Positions 45,453-55,373 are shown, counted from the first letter of the stretch. The stretch is DNA of 64,000 nucleotides from Romboutsia_E sp900604535 (GCF_900604535.1 NZ_UWOT01000005.1:191473-255472); one strand, 5' to 3'. Notes: generated from the letters alone by a model not told the origin. Translations and numbers: made by a program.

Positions 45453-45701
45453 ATTCACACCTCTTGATTATAATGACTTATTAAACTTATTATAATTCAT
45501 TTTTTACATACCTTGAATATATAAATTTTATCAATATTATTCTTTACTCATAAGCTATAATTTAAATATAAATTTTTTATAAACTTCATTTAAATTATAC
45601 ACTATCCTAATACTAGCATATATCTACTTTATAATGATTTTTATATCTATATCTGCTACTATTAAACTTAAGTAAAATTTTATTTAAAGGGGGGTTTTTT
45701 T

Positions 45702-46889
45702 ATGAATTACTCAAAAAGGGTTAGCTCTATGCAATCCTCTCCTATTAGAAAGCTATCACCTTTTGAAGAAGCAGCAAAAAAAAATGGTATCAAAGTTTAT
45801 CACTTAAATATTGGGCAACCTGATATAAAAACACCCAGCGACTTTTTTTATGCTGTTAAAAACTTCAATAACGATGTTTTAGAATATTGCCCATCTCAAG
45901 GTATACCCGAATTAGTATCTGCAATTCAAAATTATTATCTAAATTATGATATTAAATTTGATAAAGATGAAATATTAGTTACAAATGGTGGAAGTGAAGC
46001 CTTGCTATTTGCTATAATGGCAGTCTGTGATCCAAATGATAATATCTTAACTCCAGAACCATTTTATACTAATTATTTAGGATTTACTCAAGCGGCAAAT
46101 GTTAATATTGTACCTATTACAACAACAGCAGAAGATGGATTTAGGCTTCCGTCTAAAGAATACATAACTTCAAAGATAAATTCAAATACCAAGGCAATAC
46201 TCCTAACTAATCCTAGCAATCCAACTGGAACAGTTTATACTAAAGATGAAGTAAAAATGATATCTGAAATAGCTTTAAAACATAATTTATGGATAATATC
46301 CGATGAAGTTTATAGAGAATTTATATATGATGATTCTATATATACAAGTTTTGGGAATATAGATGAAGTAAATGATAGAGTTATAATAATTGATAGTATT
46401 TCAAAAAGATATAGTGCTTGTGGCGCTAGAATAGGTTCTATTGCTTCAAAAAATAAAAATTTAATTTCTCAAATATTAAAACTATGCCAAAGTAGACTTT
46501 GTGTATCAACCCTTGATCAAATAGGTGCTGTAGATTTATATAATACCCCTGTATCATACTTTAATAATATAAAGGATGAGTACAATAAAAGAAGAGACGT
46601 TTTATATAATGAATTAATGAAGGTAAATGGTGTAGTTTGTAAAAAACCACATGGAGCCTTTTATATTTTAGCAAAACTTCCTATAGAAGATGCTGAAGAT
46701 TTTGCAATTTGGATGTTAAGTAAGTTCAATAGAAATAACGAAACAGTCATGATATGCCCTGCTGAAGGATTTTATTCAACTAAAAACTTAGGTGAAAACG
46801 AAATACGTCTTGCATATATTTTAAATGAAAAAGACTTAAAAAGAGCAGCCCAAATATTAAAAGAAGGATTAGAGGAATATATAAAATAA
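45702..46889 (+). CDS. PLP-dependent aminotransferase class I
   Basis: 395 residues of fold type I aminotransferases: VYHLNIGQPDIKTP, VTNGGSEALLFAIMAV, LTNPSNPTGTVYTKDE, WIISDEVYREFIYD and the PLP Lys in IIDSISKRYSACGARIGSI. C-terminal Arg (EIRLAYILNE) binds the substrate carboxylate. The sub-type looks like aspartate/aromatic or alanine-type aminotransferase; specificity is not decidable. The RBS is GGGGGG with an 8-base gap before ATG. Strong bidirectional terminator after; convergent with a MarR regulator gene. Confidence 0.9.
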   Translation: MNYSKRVSSMQSSPIRKLSPFEEAAKKNGIKVYHLNIGQPDIKTPSDFFYAVKNFNNDVLEYCPSQGIPELVSAIQNYYLNYDIKFDKDEILVTNGGSEALLFAIMAVCDPNDNILTPEPFYTNYLGFTQAANVNIVPITTTAEDGFRLPSKEYITSKINSNTKAILLTNPSNPTGTVYTKDEVKMISEIALKHNLWIISDEVYREFIYDDSIYTSFGNIDEVNDRVIIIDSISKRYSACGARIGSIASKNKNLISQILKLCQSRLCVSTLDQIGAVDLYNTPVSYFNNIKDEYNKRRDVLYNELMKVNGVVCKKPHGAFYILAKLPIEDAEDFAIWMLSKFNRNNETVMICPAEGFYSTKNLGENEIRLAYILNEKDLKRAAQILKEGLEEYIK

Positions 46890-46943
46890 AAAACTGTAGT
46901 TAACAATTAGTAAATATTTCTTTTTGTTAACTACAGTTTTTTT
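46888..46943. terminator. Bidirectional terminator
   Basis: AAAAAACTGTAGTTAACA (46888-46905) and its complement (46925-46943) between convergent aminotransferase and marR genes. Confidence 0.85.
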
Positions 46944-46953
46944 AATTTAATGG

Positions 46954-47406
46954 CTAACTTAATTCTTGTTTACTAAGAATAGCTTGTAATGTTCCTATTG
47001 CTTCCATATACTTATCTTGCTCTTCTTCTGTTAATTTGAAAAGCTTTTCTTCTAAACTATTACTTAACTTATTCATAAAATCAGAAGCAACATTTTTACC
47101 ACTTTCCGTTATAGTTATTAAATATTTCCTTCTATCAGAAATATCTTTATCCCTAACAACATATCCTTTATCAGTTAAATCGTCTACCATGCTTGTTAAA
47201 CTCCCCTTTTCTATGTTTAACTTAGCACATAGATCTGTCATACTTATTGGTCCATTATTATTTACAAAAACTAATGCTCTTAGCTGTGTCTTATTCACGT
47301 CATATATACTACAGTATTGTTTTAAATAATCTAAGTAGAAACTTGAATATAACGTTGGAAACGTTTTCGAAATAAAACCTATCGTATTTGATACTATACC
47401 TTTCAT
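46954..47406 (-). CDS. MarR family transcriptional regulator
   Basis: 150 residues. Winged helix-turn-helix region from about 45 to 100: TQLRALVFVNNNGPISMTDLCAKLNIEKGSLTSMVDDLTDKGYVVRDKD (typical MarR, read in parts). C-terminal helices for dimerisation. Ligand and target are unknown; the permease gene (47590) upstream on the same strand and the gap of 183 bases between them, with a terminator, give no firm link. TGGGGTG site before ATG. Confidence 0.88.
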   Translation of the reverse strand: MKGIVSNTIGFISKTFPTLYSSFYLDYLKQYCSIYDVNKTQLRALVFVNNNGPISMTDLCAKLNIEKGSLTSMVDDLTDKGYVVRDKDISDRRKYLITITESGKNVASDFMNKLSNSLEEKLFKLTEEEQDKYMEAIGTLQAILSKQELS

Positions 47407-47534
47407 AATATAATCACCCCAGATGTTTAGTTTATTAACTTTTTAACAATTAATAGTTTACATTAAAATTATCCAAAATACAATAGTTTTCCCTTAAATT
47501 ATCAATAATATAAGCTATTTTTAAACTACCAAAT

Positions 47535-47584
47535 AAAAAATAAAGAACTTATTAAATTTAAATTTAATAAGTTCTTTATTTTTT
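47535..47584 (-). terminator. Terminator of permease gene (50-base perfect palindrome)
   Basis: AAAAAATAAAGAACTTATT continues to AAATTT at the centre and then its exact complement; no loop. It ends six bases before the stop codon of the permease gene. Confidence 0.85.
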
Positions 47585-47589
47585 ATTAT

Positions 47590-49101
47590 TTATTTACTTT
47601 TTATGTGCTTTTTCTCATAATTTGTATACAATACAAATGCTATTACAGCAAATATAACAGGTCCTGCTATCATCATTATTGTATCTAAAGTTTTACCAGA
47701 AAATGTAGGTTCTATTATTGAAAATATATTAGCAAAAGTTACAACTATACTTACTATAACAGTAGCTACTAGTGCCGTTGTATAAGTTTTATAAACTAAA
47801 AATGGCTTGTCTACTTCACCTTTTAATTGTTTTCTCTTAAATGCAGGAAATGCAGCTGCTAAAAATACATATGGTATTGTCATTGCTACATTTGTCATTG
47901 CTATTAGTAGTGAGAAAAATTCTGCCGCTCCTTTTCCTCCAAAAGATACTAATACTATAAGTGCTATTACTATAGTAGCTTGAACTTTCATGGCATTTTT
48001 AGGCATCCCCTCATCAAGTTTTGCAAAGTTACCTGGCCATACTTCTTGTGGAGATCCTTGTATTAATGTCTTTAATGGTGAATATGTTAATGTGAAAAAT
48101 GCTCCACTTAAAGCTAAGAACATAGATAATCCTGTAAATCTTGCTATCCATAAACCTATAGTTAGTGAAGTATTTGCTGATATACCAAGTGCAATACCTA
48201 GCTCATATCCTAGATTTTGCATTAATATGTATGCTACATTAGCCATATTAACACCTTCTACAGATAATACATTATTCCAGTTAGTAAATAGACCACATGC
48301 AAGTATTCCAAGTGAATATCCAACTGCTATAACTATCGCTGCTATAGTTACACCTTTAGGGAAAGTTTTTTCAGCATTTTCAGTTTGGTCTACTAGTCCT
48401 CCTAGAGCTTCAAGTCCTCCATATGCAAATATTGCATATGTTAGAAAAGAGAATATACTTATTAAACTCTGATATGCTGGATTTGGTGAGAAAGTAAAGC
48501 TTCTTACTACATTTTCTATCGGTTGAGCTAATCTTCCTTTATTTAATAACAATACAGTTAAACCACCAATTAATAAAACTATATTTAGCAATGCTATAGC
48601 TGAACCTCCAATAGAAGTTATTTTTCTTATTTGTTCTACACCTTTTGTTGATATATAGGTTACAACTATAATCCATATAACGGCTAATATACCTAAACTT
48701 TTGGTAGCATTTAATCCAAATAATGCAAATTCAGAAGTTCTATCATATCCAAATATTGCATTAGATAAAGGAACCCATATAGAAGATGATACATTTACCA
48801 TCCAAACAATGTATGACGCATACCACATGAAAGTAGTTATAAAAGCATATTTTGCTCCTACAGATTTCTCCATCCAGGAATATATACCACCACTTTCATT
48901 TTGATAAGCAGCTCCATATTCAGCCATCATAAATGCATATGGTATAAAAAATAATATAGCACTTAATAAATACCATGGTATTGCTGCATATCCCATTAAG
49001 TAAAATGCTCTAGGCATATTAGCAAAACCAAATACTGAAGTAAATATCATTAATATTAATGCTATTAAAGTTAGTTTCTTATTATTGTTATTTTCTGCCA
49101 T
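47590..49101 (-). CDS. yjeM: YjeM-type amino acid permease (APC family)
   Basis: 503 residues, twelve hydrophobic segments. The opening LTLIALILMIFTSVFGFANMPRAFYLMGYAAIPWYLLSA (read in parts) and MMAEYGAAYQNESGGIYSWME closely match YjeM, a glutamate/GABA-antiporter-like APC branch. Likely imports an amino acid or amine; substrate is not established. AAGGAGGGA before ATG. Preceded (upstream) by the DUF1904 gene, 75 bases apart. Confidence 0.82.
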   Translation of the reverse strand: MAENNNNKKLTLIALILMIFTSVFGFANMPRAFYLMGYAAIPWYLLSAILFFIPYAFMMAEYGAAYQNESGGIYSWMEKSVGAKYAFITTFMWYASYIVWMVNVSSSIWVPLSNAIFGYDRTSEFALFGLNATKSLGILAVIWIIVVTYISTKGVEQIRKITSIGGSAIALLNIVLLIGGLTVLLLNKGRLAQPIENVVRSFTFSPNPAYQSLISIFSFLTYAIFAYGGLEALGGLVDQTENAEKTFPKGVTIAAIVIAVGYSLGILACGLFTNWNNVLSVEGVNMANVAYILMQNLGYELGIALGISANTSLTIGLWIARFTGLSMFLALSGAFFTLTYSPLKTLIQGSPQEVWPGNFAKLDEGMPKNAMKVQATIVIALIVLVSFGGKGAAEFFSLLIAMTNVAMTIPYVFLAAAFPAFKRKQLKGEVDKPFLVYKTYTTALVATVIVSIVVTFANIFSIIEPTFSGKTLDTIMMIAGPVIFAVIAFVLYTNYEKKHIKSK

Positions 49102-49176
49102 AAGTCTCCCTCCTTAGTTTTATAGGGTTACTTTTTGCATTAAATATCATTTTAATTCATATATTTTAAACTTTAT

Positions 49177-49506
49177 TTAAAAGTGTTCTCCATTTTCATA
49201 ATACTTACTCTTTTCAAAAACTGTAAAAGCTAAATCCATACTTTCTATACTTAAATTTTCTCTTATATTGTTTGTAATTATTTTAGCTACTCTGTCTTGC
49301 ACCTCTTGGCCTCTATCAAACCAAGCAACTTCTACGAAAGGATATACATCTGCTATCTTACCATTTCTAATTGCTATAGACTTTATACATTCTATTTCAA
49401 AATAATCTCTTGGACATTTTACTGCCTCTACTAATTCATCTATCATCTTCTCACTTATTTTACATATTTCATTTTCATGAATTCCTCTTATTTTAATTTG
49501 TGGCAT
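49177..49506 (-). CDS. DUF1904 family protein
   Basis: 109 residues with a tautomerase-like fold pattern: MPQIKIRGIHENEICKISEKMIDEL, KCPRDYFEIECIKSIAI, YPFVEVAWFDRGQEVQDRVAKIIT (read in parts). This matches DUF1904, found in Firmicutes. Pro2 could act as in tautomerases, but no activity is known. TAGGAGGAATTAATAT before ATG. Confidence 0.85.
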   Translation of the reverse strand: MPQIKIRGIHENEICKISEKMIDELVEAVKCPRDYFEIECIKSIAIRNGKIADVYPFVEVAWFDRGQEVQDRVAKIITNNIRENLSIESMDLAFTVFEKSKYYENGEHF

Positions 49507-49582
49507 ATATTAATTCCTCCTAATGTTGATTATAAAATTTTCTTTTATTATTATACTTTTCACTATCATTTCTTACAAGCAT

Positions 49583-49620
49583 AAAAAGACCTAATGAGAT
49601 TAACTCATAAGGCCCCTTTT
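49583..49620 (-). terminator. Terminator of purB
   Basis: AAAAAG.CCT.ATGAG and CTCAT.AGG.CCCCTTTT stem with mismatches, just after the purB stop at 49629. Confidence 0.55.
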
Positions 49621-49628
49621 GTTTTAAT

Positions 49629-51071
49629 TTATACGTGTAAATCTACATCTATTCCTATACTTTCTTTAAATGGCTCTATTGCAGGTTCTACAACATCATT
49701 TACAAAATCTACAACTTGCTCTGGAGCTCTTCCTATAAAGTTTTTAGGATTCATTATAGATAATATTTCTTCTTTACTCATATTAAATGCATTACTATCT
49801 ATTATTAAATCTATAAGGTTATTATCTTTTCCTTCATGCTTAACTCTATATGCTGCTTTCATAGATAATTCTCTTATAACTTCATGTAATTCTTGTCTAT
49901 CTCCACCTCTTTTTACAGCTTCCATAAGTATATTTTCTGTAGCCATAAATGGTAGTTCTTCATTTATTCTCTTAGATATCATATTTTCATATACGACTAA
50001 TCCATCTGTTACATTTATTCCTATTTCAAGAATAGCATCTGCAGCCATAAATGCTTGAGGTATTGCAAGTCTTTTATTAGCAGAGTCATCTAATGTTCTT
50101 TCTAGCCATTGAGTAGCTTCAACTAAAGCTGGGCTTAAAGATTCACTTATTATATATTTTGATAAAGAAGCTATTCTTTCACTTCTCATTGGGTTTCTTT
50201 TATATGCCATAGCTGATGAACCTATTTGATTTTTTTCAAATGGTTCTTCTAATTCTTTTAAGCTTTGTAAAAGTCTTATATCATTAGTCATTTTATGCAT
50301 ACTTTGAGCTATTCCACTTAATATACTTATTACTTGATAGTCTAACTTTCTAGTATATGTTTGTCCACTTACTGCATATGAAGATTTATATCCCATTTTA
50401 TTACATATTATTTTATCTAATTCTTTAACTTTATCATGATCACCTTCGAATAAATTTAAGAAACTAGCTTGAGTTCCAGTAGTACCTTTTACTCCTCTCA
50501 GTTTCATATTTTCTATTCTAAAGTTTAAATCTTCAAGGTCAATTATTAAATCTTGAGTCCATAATGTAGCTCTTTTACCTACTGTTGTAAGTTGTGCTGC
50601 TTGGAAATGAGTAAATCCTAAAGCTGGCATATCTTTATATTTTAATGAGAATTCTTTTAAATTATTAATTAAGTTTACTAATTTAACTCTTATAAGTTTT
50701 AACGCTTCTGTCATTTGTATTACATCTGTATTATCTCCAACATAAGCTGAAGTAGCACCTAAGTGTATTATCCCTTTTGCTTTATCACATTGTAATCCAT
50801 ACGCTTTAACATGACTCATAACATCATGTCTAACTTCTTTTTCTATTTTTCTTGCTTCTTCAAAATTTATATTATCTACGTTTGCTCTTAATTCATCTAA
50901 TTGCTCTTTCGTTATATTAAGTCCTAGTTCATGTTCACCTTCTGCAAGAGCAACCCATAATTTTCTCCAAGTCGAAAATTTAAATTGAGGAGAGAATATA
51001 TAACTCATATCTTTGCTACAATATCTATCTGTTAATGGGTTAGTATAAGTAGTGTATTTGTTATCTATCAT
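49629..51071 (-). CDS. purB: Adenylosuccinate lyase
   Basis: About 480 residues of the fumarase/aspartase superfamily. Opening NPLTDRYCSKDMSYIFSPQ, then IIHLGATSAYVGDNTDVIQM, GFTHFQAAQLTTVGKR (catalytic His), and the signature loop GSSAMAYKRNPMRSER with catalytic Ser. It catalyses two steps of purine synthesis: SAICAR to AICAR and adenylosuccinate to AMP. Stand-alone, outside a pur operon. The start is ATG 51071 after AAGGACGG; a GTG four codons earlier overlaps that site. Confidence 0.95.
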   Translation of the reverse strand: MIDNKYTTYTNPLTDRYCSKDMSYIFSPQFKFSTWRKLWVALAEGEHELGLNITKEQLDELRANVDNINFEEARKIEKEVRHDVMSHVKAYGLQCDKAKGIIHLGATSAYVGDNTDVIQMTEALKLIRVKLVNLINNLKEFSLKYKDMPALGFTHFQAAQLTTVGKRATLWTQDLIIDLEDLNFRIENMKLRGVKGTTGTQASFLNLFEGDHDKVKELDKIICNKMGYKSSYAVSGQTYTRKLDYQVISILSGIAQSMHKMTNDIRLLQSLKELEEPFEKNQIGSSAMAYKRNPMRSERIASLSKYIISESLSPALVEATQWLERTLDDSANKRLAIPQAFMAADAILEIGINVTDGLVVYENMISKRINEELPFMATENILMEAVKRGGDRQELHEVIRELSMKAAYRVKHEGKDNNLIDLIIDSNAFNMSKEEILSIMNPKNFIGRAPEQVVDFVNDVVEPAIEPFKESIGIDVDLHV

Positions 51072-51172
51072 AATTATTAGCACCGTCCTTAAAATCTTAT
51101 TTTACTTTTTTATTATACAAGAATATCCGAACGATAACAAGTTCTTTTTACTTTTAGTTCAGTTTTGTATTT

Positions 51173-52516
51173 CTAAACTAAGGCTTCTACTTTCTTTGTA
51201 AATTTATTTATATTCATCATTTTTGTTCCAACTAAAAATGTCATTAGCTCTGCAAATGGAATTGTTAACCATACACCATTTAAATTTAATATCATAGGTA
51301 AAATAAATATACCAATTATAATAAATACTATGCCTATACATGCAGATATTACTATAGATTCTTTAGCTTTTCCTATTGCAGTAAAATACCCAGAGTAAAC
51401 TATATTAAATCCATTAAAGAAAAATGTACATGCATATATTTTAGATCCCTCTATAGCCATATCTAATACATCTTTATTTCCACCTGCAAACATACCAACT
51501 AAATTCTTACCAAATAAGAATAATACAAAAAATAAAAATATACCTACAGATAGAGTAACTTTATAAGAAATTTTTAATACTTCTTCTACTCTACCAAATT
51601 CTTTGTATCCATAGTTATAACTTACTATTGGACCTATACCATCAGATATACCAAACATTATTAATGTTCCAAATTGTGAAATATAGCTAATACTTGTAAA
51701 TGCTGCAATTCCTATTTCTCCAGCTATCTTCATAAAAGCCATATTAAAAACATAAGCAGTTGTCGCAATAGCTATTGCAGTTACACCTTCTGATGACCCA
51801 TTATATATAACTGGCCATATTGTAGACTTATCAAAGTTACCTTTAAATATATTTACTACTGTACTTTTCTTTAATAGAGGCATTATAACTACCAAAATAG
51901 CTATTGAGTAAGACATTCCTGTTGCAATAGCTGCTCCTTTTATACCTAATTGTAATTACTTTATAAGCAGGTAGTTAAGTATTATATTAGTAAAAACACT
52001 TAGCACACTTCCTTTTAAGTAAAGTTCTGGCTTTTCTATTGCTCTATCCACAAATCCAAATAAAAATATAGTTGACATAGGAATTGCAAACATAGCCAAT
52101 GTCTTTATATATAAAGATACACTTTCTAGTAATACACTATTTGCTCCCAAAATTATAGCTATATTCTTATTAAAAATCACTCCAATTGTAGTTATTATCA
52201 AAGATGTAATAATCATAATTATAAAAGAAGTTTTAAATATATTTCTAGCTTCATCGACTTTTCCTTCTCCTAATGTTCTACCTATAAAACTTAAACAACC
52301 TATACTTATTATCATACTACTTCCTATAATTAGCTGTGTAAATGGTTGAACTAAGTTTACACTAGCCATTGCATTTGCTCCTACAAAATTACCTAAAAAT
52401 ATTCCATCTATAATAGTTTGCATTCCATTAATAACCATGGCTATAATTGCTGGCAATGAGAATTTTATAAATAGTTTAGATATCTTATCTGTTCCTAGTA
52501 TGTTTTCTGTATTCAT
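51173..52516 (-). pseudogene. MATE efflux gene interrupted by one in-frame stop
   Basis: The whole region is one reading frame (448 codons) except for TAA at 51956-51958. The first part (186 residues, NTENILGTDKISKLFIKFSLPAIIAM onward) ends NYLLIK. The same frame continues LQLGIKGAAIATG and then the second part (SYSIAILVVIMPLLKKSTVV) to residue 448. Length and membrane profile match a MATE multidrug/Na+ antiporter. One substitution therefore separates it from an intact gene. AAGGATGG before ATG. A MerR-like spacer promoter lies upstream. A second-half internal start (ATG 51916) exists, but no ribosome site precedes it. Confidence 0.88.
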
Positions 52517-52549
52517 AAACTACCATCCTTTCTTTTAATCATACTGTTT

Positions 52550-52580
52550 ATCTTAAACTATCCAGTATGTGGATAGTCAA
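52550..52580 (-). promoter_or_regulatory. Promoter with 19-base spacer and dyad upstream of MATE gene
   Basis: On the minus strand TTGACT (52580-52575) and TAAGAT (52555-52550) are separated by 19 bases. The spacer is filled by the dyad ACTATCC-ACATACT-GGATAGT (52577-52557). Long spacers with a central dyad are the hallmark of MerR-type (BmrR/Mta-like) multidrug promoters. No merR gene is in view. Confidence 0.5.
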
Positions 52581-52598
52581 TAATTATTTTAAATTTAT

Positions 52599-52650
52599 AA
52601 AAAATAGACTATCTTAAAACAAAGTTTCATTTTAAGATAGTCTATTTTTT
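52599..52650 (-). terminator. Terminator of YfcC permease gene
   Basis: 21-bp stem (AAAAAATAGACTATCTTAAAA, 52599-52619, with 52630-52650) with T runs, touching the stop codon of the minus-strand gene. Confidence 0.85.
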
Positions 52651-54083
52651 TATAATAACATCATTCCAACTGATAGTATAATCGCTGATGATATAAATAT
52701 ACATACTATTACTTTAGTAGCAAATTTAATCCATGTACCATATTCAACTTTAGCTATTGCAAGACCACCCATTACAACTCCTGATGTTGGTGTTATTAAG
52801 TTTACAAGTCCGCAACCTGCACCAAGTATAGATATAACTAACTCTGGTGAGAATCCTAATTTATGAGCTAAAGCTCCAAATATTGGTATAGATACACTTG
52901 CAAGTCCTGATGTTGATGGTATTAAGAATGATAGTGCAATATATATTAAAAATGCAACATTTGTAAATAATATAGGAGACATACCACTTAATGCAGATGA
53001 TGCACTATTCAAAACTTGTGCGTCAAGTCCTGTACTAGACATTATAACAGATACACCTCTTGATATACCTATTATAAGTGCTACTCCGACCATATCTCCT
53101 GCACCTTCAATTATATAAGATACTATATCTTTTTCTTTAAATCCATATACTAATCCTACTAATATAGACATAAGTACAAACCACATACCCAATTCACTGA
53201 ACCACCAATTACCTAGAGATACTCCAGTTAGAAAATCTGTATGAGAAAATATTGTTATTCCAAACCTCTCCCAAGGTATTACTCCAAGTACCATTACTAT
53301 AAATGCAACTGCAAATATAGCCATAACTATTTTTCGTTTAGTTGTAAATTCCGGTACATCTTCTTTACCTTCTAAAAAAGCTTCTTTAGAATTTTTTAAT
53401 TCATCTTTTGATAATAATGAATTTGCATTATTATCTTTAACCTTTTTTGCATATTTCATTACAAAGTATATAGATATTAAAAGTGATGATGCCCAAAGTG
53501 TTGTTCCAATTCCCATAACTATAGCTTGATTCACTTCTACTCCTACACCTTTTAATGAATCTACACTTGTTGCTACCAAGAATGGATTTACTGTAGAGCC
53601 TAGAACACCTACTCCAGCTCCAAGCAATATTGTAGCAACAGCTGTTAATGAATCAAATCCAGCTGCCATCATTGTAGCAGTTACTAAAGCATAAAATGCT
53701 AAAGTTTCTTCTGCCATACCAAAACTTGTACCACCTAATGATAATATAAACATTAATATTGGTATTAATAAAAGTTCTTTTCCATTTAGTTTTTTTACTA
53801 TTTCACCAATACCAGCATCAAGTGCTCCTGTTTTAGTTACTATATTTAAAAATCCTCCCATTAAAAGTACATATACACATATATCTATAGCATCTTTTAG
53901 ACCATTCATAGGAGCCATAACTACATCTGATATTGTAGCTGGAATAACTCCTGGTATAATATGTGTTATAATAGCAATTATAACTATAATAGAAAATAAT
54001 ATTGTATATGCTGTCGGTAATTTAATTTTTTTACTTTTCTTTACATTGCTGTCTGATTTATTTTCTAATGTAAGTTGCATCAT
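52650..54083 (-). CDS. YfcC family C4-dicarboxylate/amino acid-type permease
   Basis: 477 residues, about 12 membrane segments. PTAYTILFSIIVIIAIITHIIPG, MAEETLAFYALVTATMMAAGFDSLTAV, LGSTVNPF and LIPSTSGLASVSIPIFGALAHKLGFSPE are characteristic of the YfcC/arginine-ornithine-antiporter-like family (ion-transporter superfamily). Substrate unknown. Start ATG 54083 or the adjacent ATG 54080, both behind AAGGAG. Stand-alone; upstream neighbour is the ArsD-like gene. Confidence 0.83.
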   Translation of the reverse strand: MMQLTLENKSDSNVKKSKKIKLPTAYTILFSIIVIIAIITHIIPGVIPATISDVVMAPMNGLKDAIDICVYVLLMGGFLNIVTKTGALDAGIGEIVKKLNGKELLLIPILMFILSLGGTSFGMAEETLAFYALVTATMMAAGFDSLTAVATILLGAGVGVLGSTVNPFLVATSVDSLKGVGVEVNQAIVMGIGTTLWASSLLISIYFVMKYAKKVKDNNANSLLSKDELKNSKEAFLEGKEDVPEFTTKRKIVMAIFAVAFIVMVLGVIPWERFGITIFSHTDFLTGVSLGNWWFSELGMWFVLMSILVGLVYGFKEKDIVSYIIEGAGDMVGVALIIGISRGVSVIMSSTGLDAQVLNSASSALSGMSPILFTNVAFLIYIALSFLIPSTSGLASVSIPIFGALAHKLGFSPELVISILGAGCGLVNLITPTSGVVMGGLAIAKVEYGTWIKFATKVIVCIFISSAIILSVGMMLL

Positions 54084-54187
54084 ATTCTCCTTATCTCTTA
54101 TAAGTAATTTAACTATATTTATTTATACCATAATTTTGAATAATTTTAAATGGTACATTTCGACAAATTTAGGTAATATAACAGATA

Positions 54188-54229
54188 ATATAAAATGGCC
54201 ATATCTAATTAGATATGGCCATTTTATAT
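54188..54229 (-). terminator. Terminator of ArsD-like gene (42-base perfect palindrome)
   Basis: ATATAAAATGGCCATATCTAA and its exact complement with no loop. It lies 48 bases past the stop of the minus-strand gene at 54278. Confidence 0.7.
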
Positions 54230-54277
54230 ATTTAACTATTAATAATTTAATTTATATACAGTTAACTTTTTTCTGCT

Positions 54278-54643
54278 TTAATGAAGATATAATTTCTCTA
54301 AGCTCAATAATATTTGGATATTCTCCCATTTAACTATTTCTCCATCTATTAATATTATAGGTAAACTTTTATTACTTAATATTATTGAATTATTTGTATT
54401 TATACTAGTTAACGAACTTACTGACTTGTTTCTTACTATAAATTCTTTATTATTGCTAATATTCATAAGAGAACTAATGTATCTTGGTTTTTCTATAACT
54501 TCATACCTATTTATTTCTAAATAATCAAATTCTTTATTTAAATCTTCTATATATTTACTCATTTTTATTAAATCTATATCATTACTAGAACTTACTAATC
54601 CTTTAATACCATATACACTTTTTTCAAAAATCTCTATTCTCAT
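54278..54643 (-). CDS. ArsD-like small protein without cysteines
   Basis: 121 residues. The pattern of N-terminal beta strand MRIEIFEKS, middle EINRYEVIEKPRYISSLMN and C-terminal SLPIILIDGEIVKWENIQIL resembles ArsD (arsenic metallochaperone) proteins, which end in LP..L.dGeIv. The metal-binding CC...C motif of ArsD would fall in KSVYGIKGLVSSSND, where there are no cysteines. So the protein either lost metal binding or belongs to an ArsD-fold family with another role. No ars genes are nearby. AGGAGGTTAAGAT before ATG. Confidence 0.6.
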   Translation of the reverse strand: MRIEIFEKSVYGIKGLVSSSNDIDLIKMSKYIEDLNKEFDYLEINRYEVIEKPRYISSLMNISNNKEFIVRNKSVSSLTSINTNNSIILSNKSLPIILIDGEIVKWENIQILLSLEKLYLH

Positions 54644-54925
54644 ATCTTAACCTCCTAGTATTCTTATATTTTATATAATTTACATCAATTTATTATTTCA
54701 TTTTAATCTTTATTTATTTTTATACTTTTTAGATACCCTTTTATTTAGTTTTCTAACTATATTTTCTAAATATTATGAATATAAATCAAATTATATATAT
54801 TCTCAAATTTAATCATATAAATCTCACTCTATTAAGAATAACAATAATAAAAATAATTACATTTATCATAACTTCGATTATAATTATCATATTATAAAAT
54901 ATGTTTATAGGGTTGGAGGTAAAAG

Positions 54926-55321
54926 ATGAAAAGTATCTCTAAGATAAAAAAAGTTTTTACTTACTTATTTATTTCATTATTTATATGCTTAATTTTAACT
55001 GTTATATTTCTTGTACATTATAATAATAAAATTAGTATTGAAAGTAGTAATTTTCAAGATAGGTATGATGCCTTAGTACGAGAAAATGAAGCTTTAGAAT
55101 CAATAAATAGTGGACTTAAATCTAAAATAAAAGAGCTAGAAAGTAGTGCTTGTAATAGTAATAAAAATACCTCCTCTAAAGAGTTAACAAGCTTAACCGA
55201 AGAAAATAAAGATCTAAAAGAAAAAATTAATAACCTAGAAGAAGAAAATACCCATTTACATGAACAAATTCATACATCAAGTGATAATATATATGAGACT
55301 AATAATTCTAATGAAAATTAA
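54926..55321 (+). CDS. Single-TM coiled-coil protein
   Basis: 131 residues: basic start, one membrane segment (VFTYLFISLFICLILTVIFLV), then a heptad-rich coiled coil (RYDALVRENEALESINSGLK, LTSLTEENKDLKEKINNLEE) with a Ser/Asn-rich tail. The topology (short cytoplasmic N-terminus, extracellular coiled coil) resembles septum-type membrane proteins, but I do not recognise a specific family. GGTTGGAGG precedes ATG 54926. Confidence 0.55.
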   Translation: MKSISKIKKVFTYLFISLFICLILTVIFLVHYNNKISIESSNFQDRYDALVRENEALESINSGLKSKIKELESSACNSNKNTSSKELTSLTEENKDLKEKINNLEEENTHLHEQIHTSSDNIYETNNSNEN

Positions 55322-55373
55322 ATAAATAAAAGAGATTGAATTTTAATCAAAATTCAATCTCTTTTATTTATTT
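55321..55373. terminator. Bidirectional terminator
   Basis: AATAAATAAAAGAGATTGAATTTT (24-base arms) and complement around a 4-base loop, overlapping both gene ends. Confidence 0.88.
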
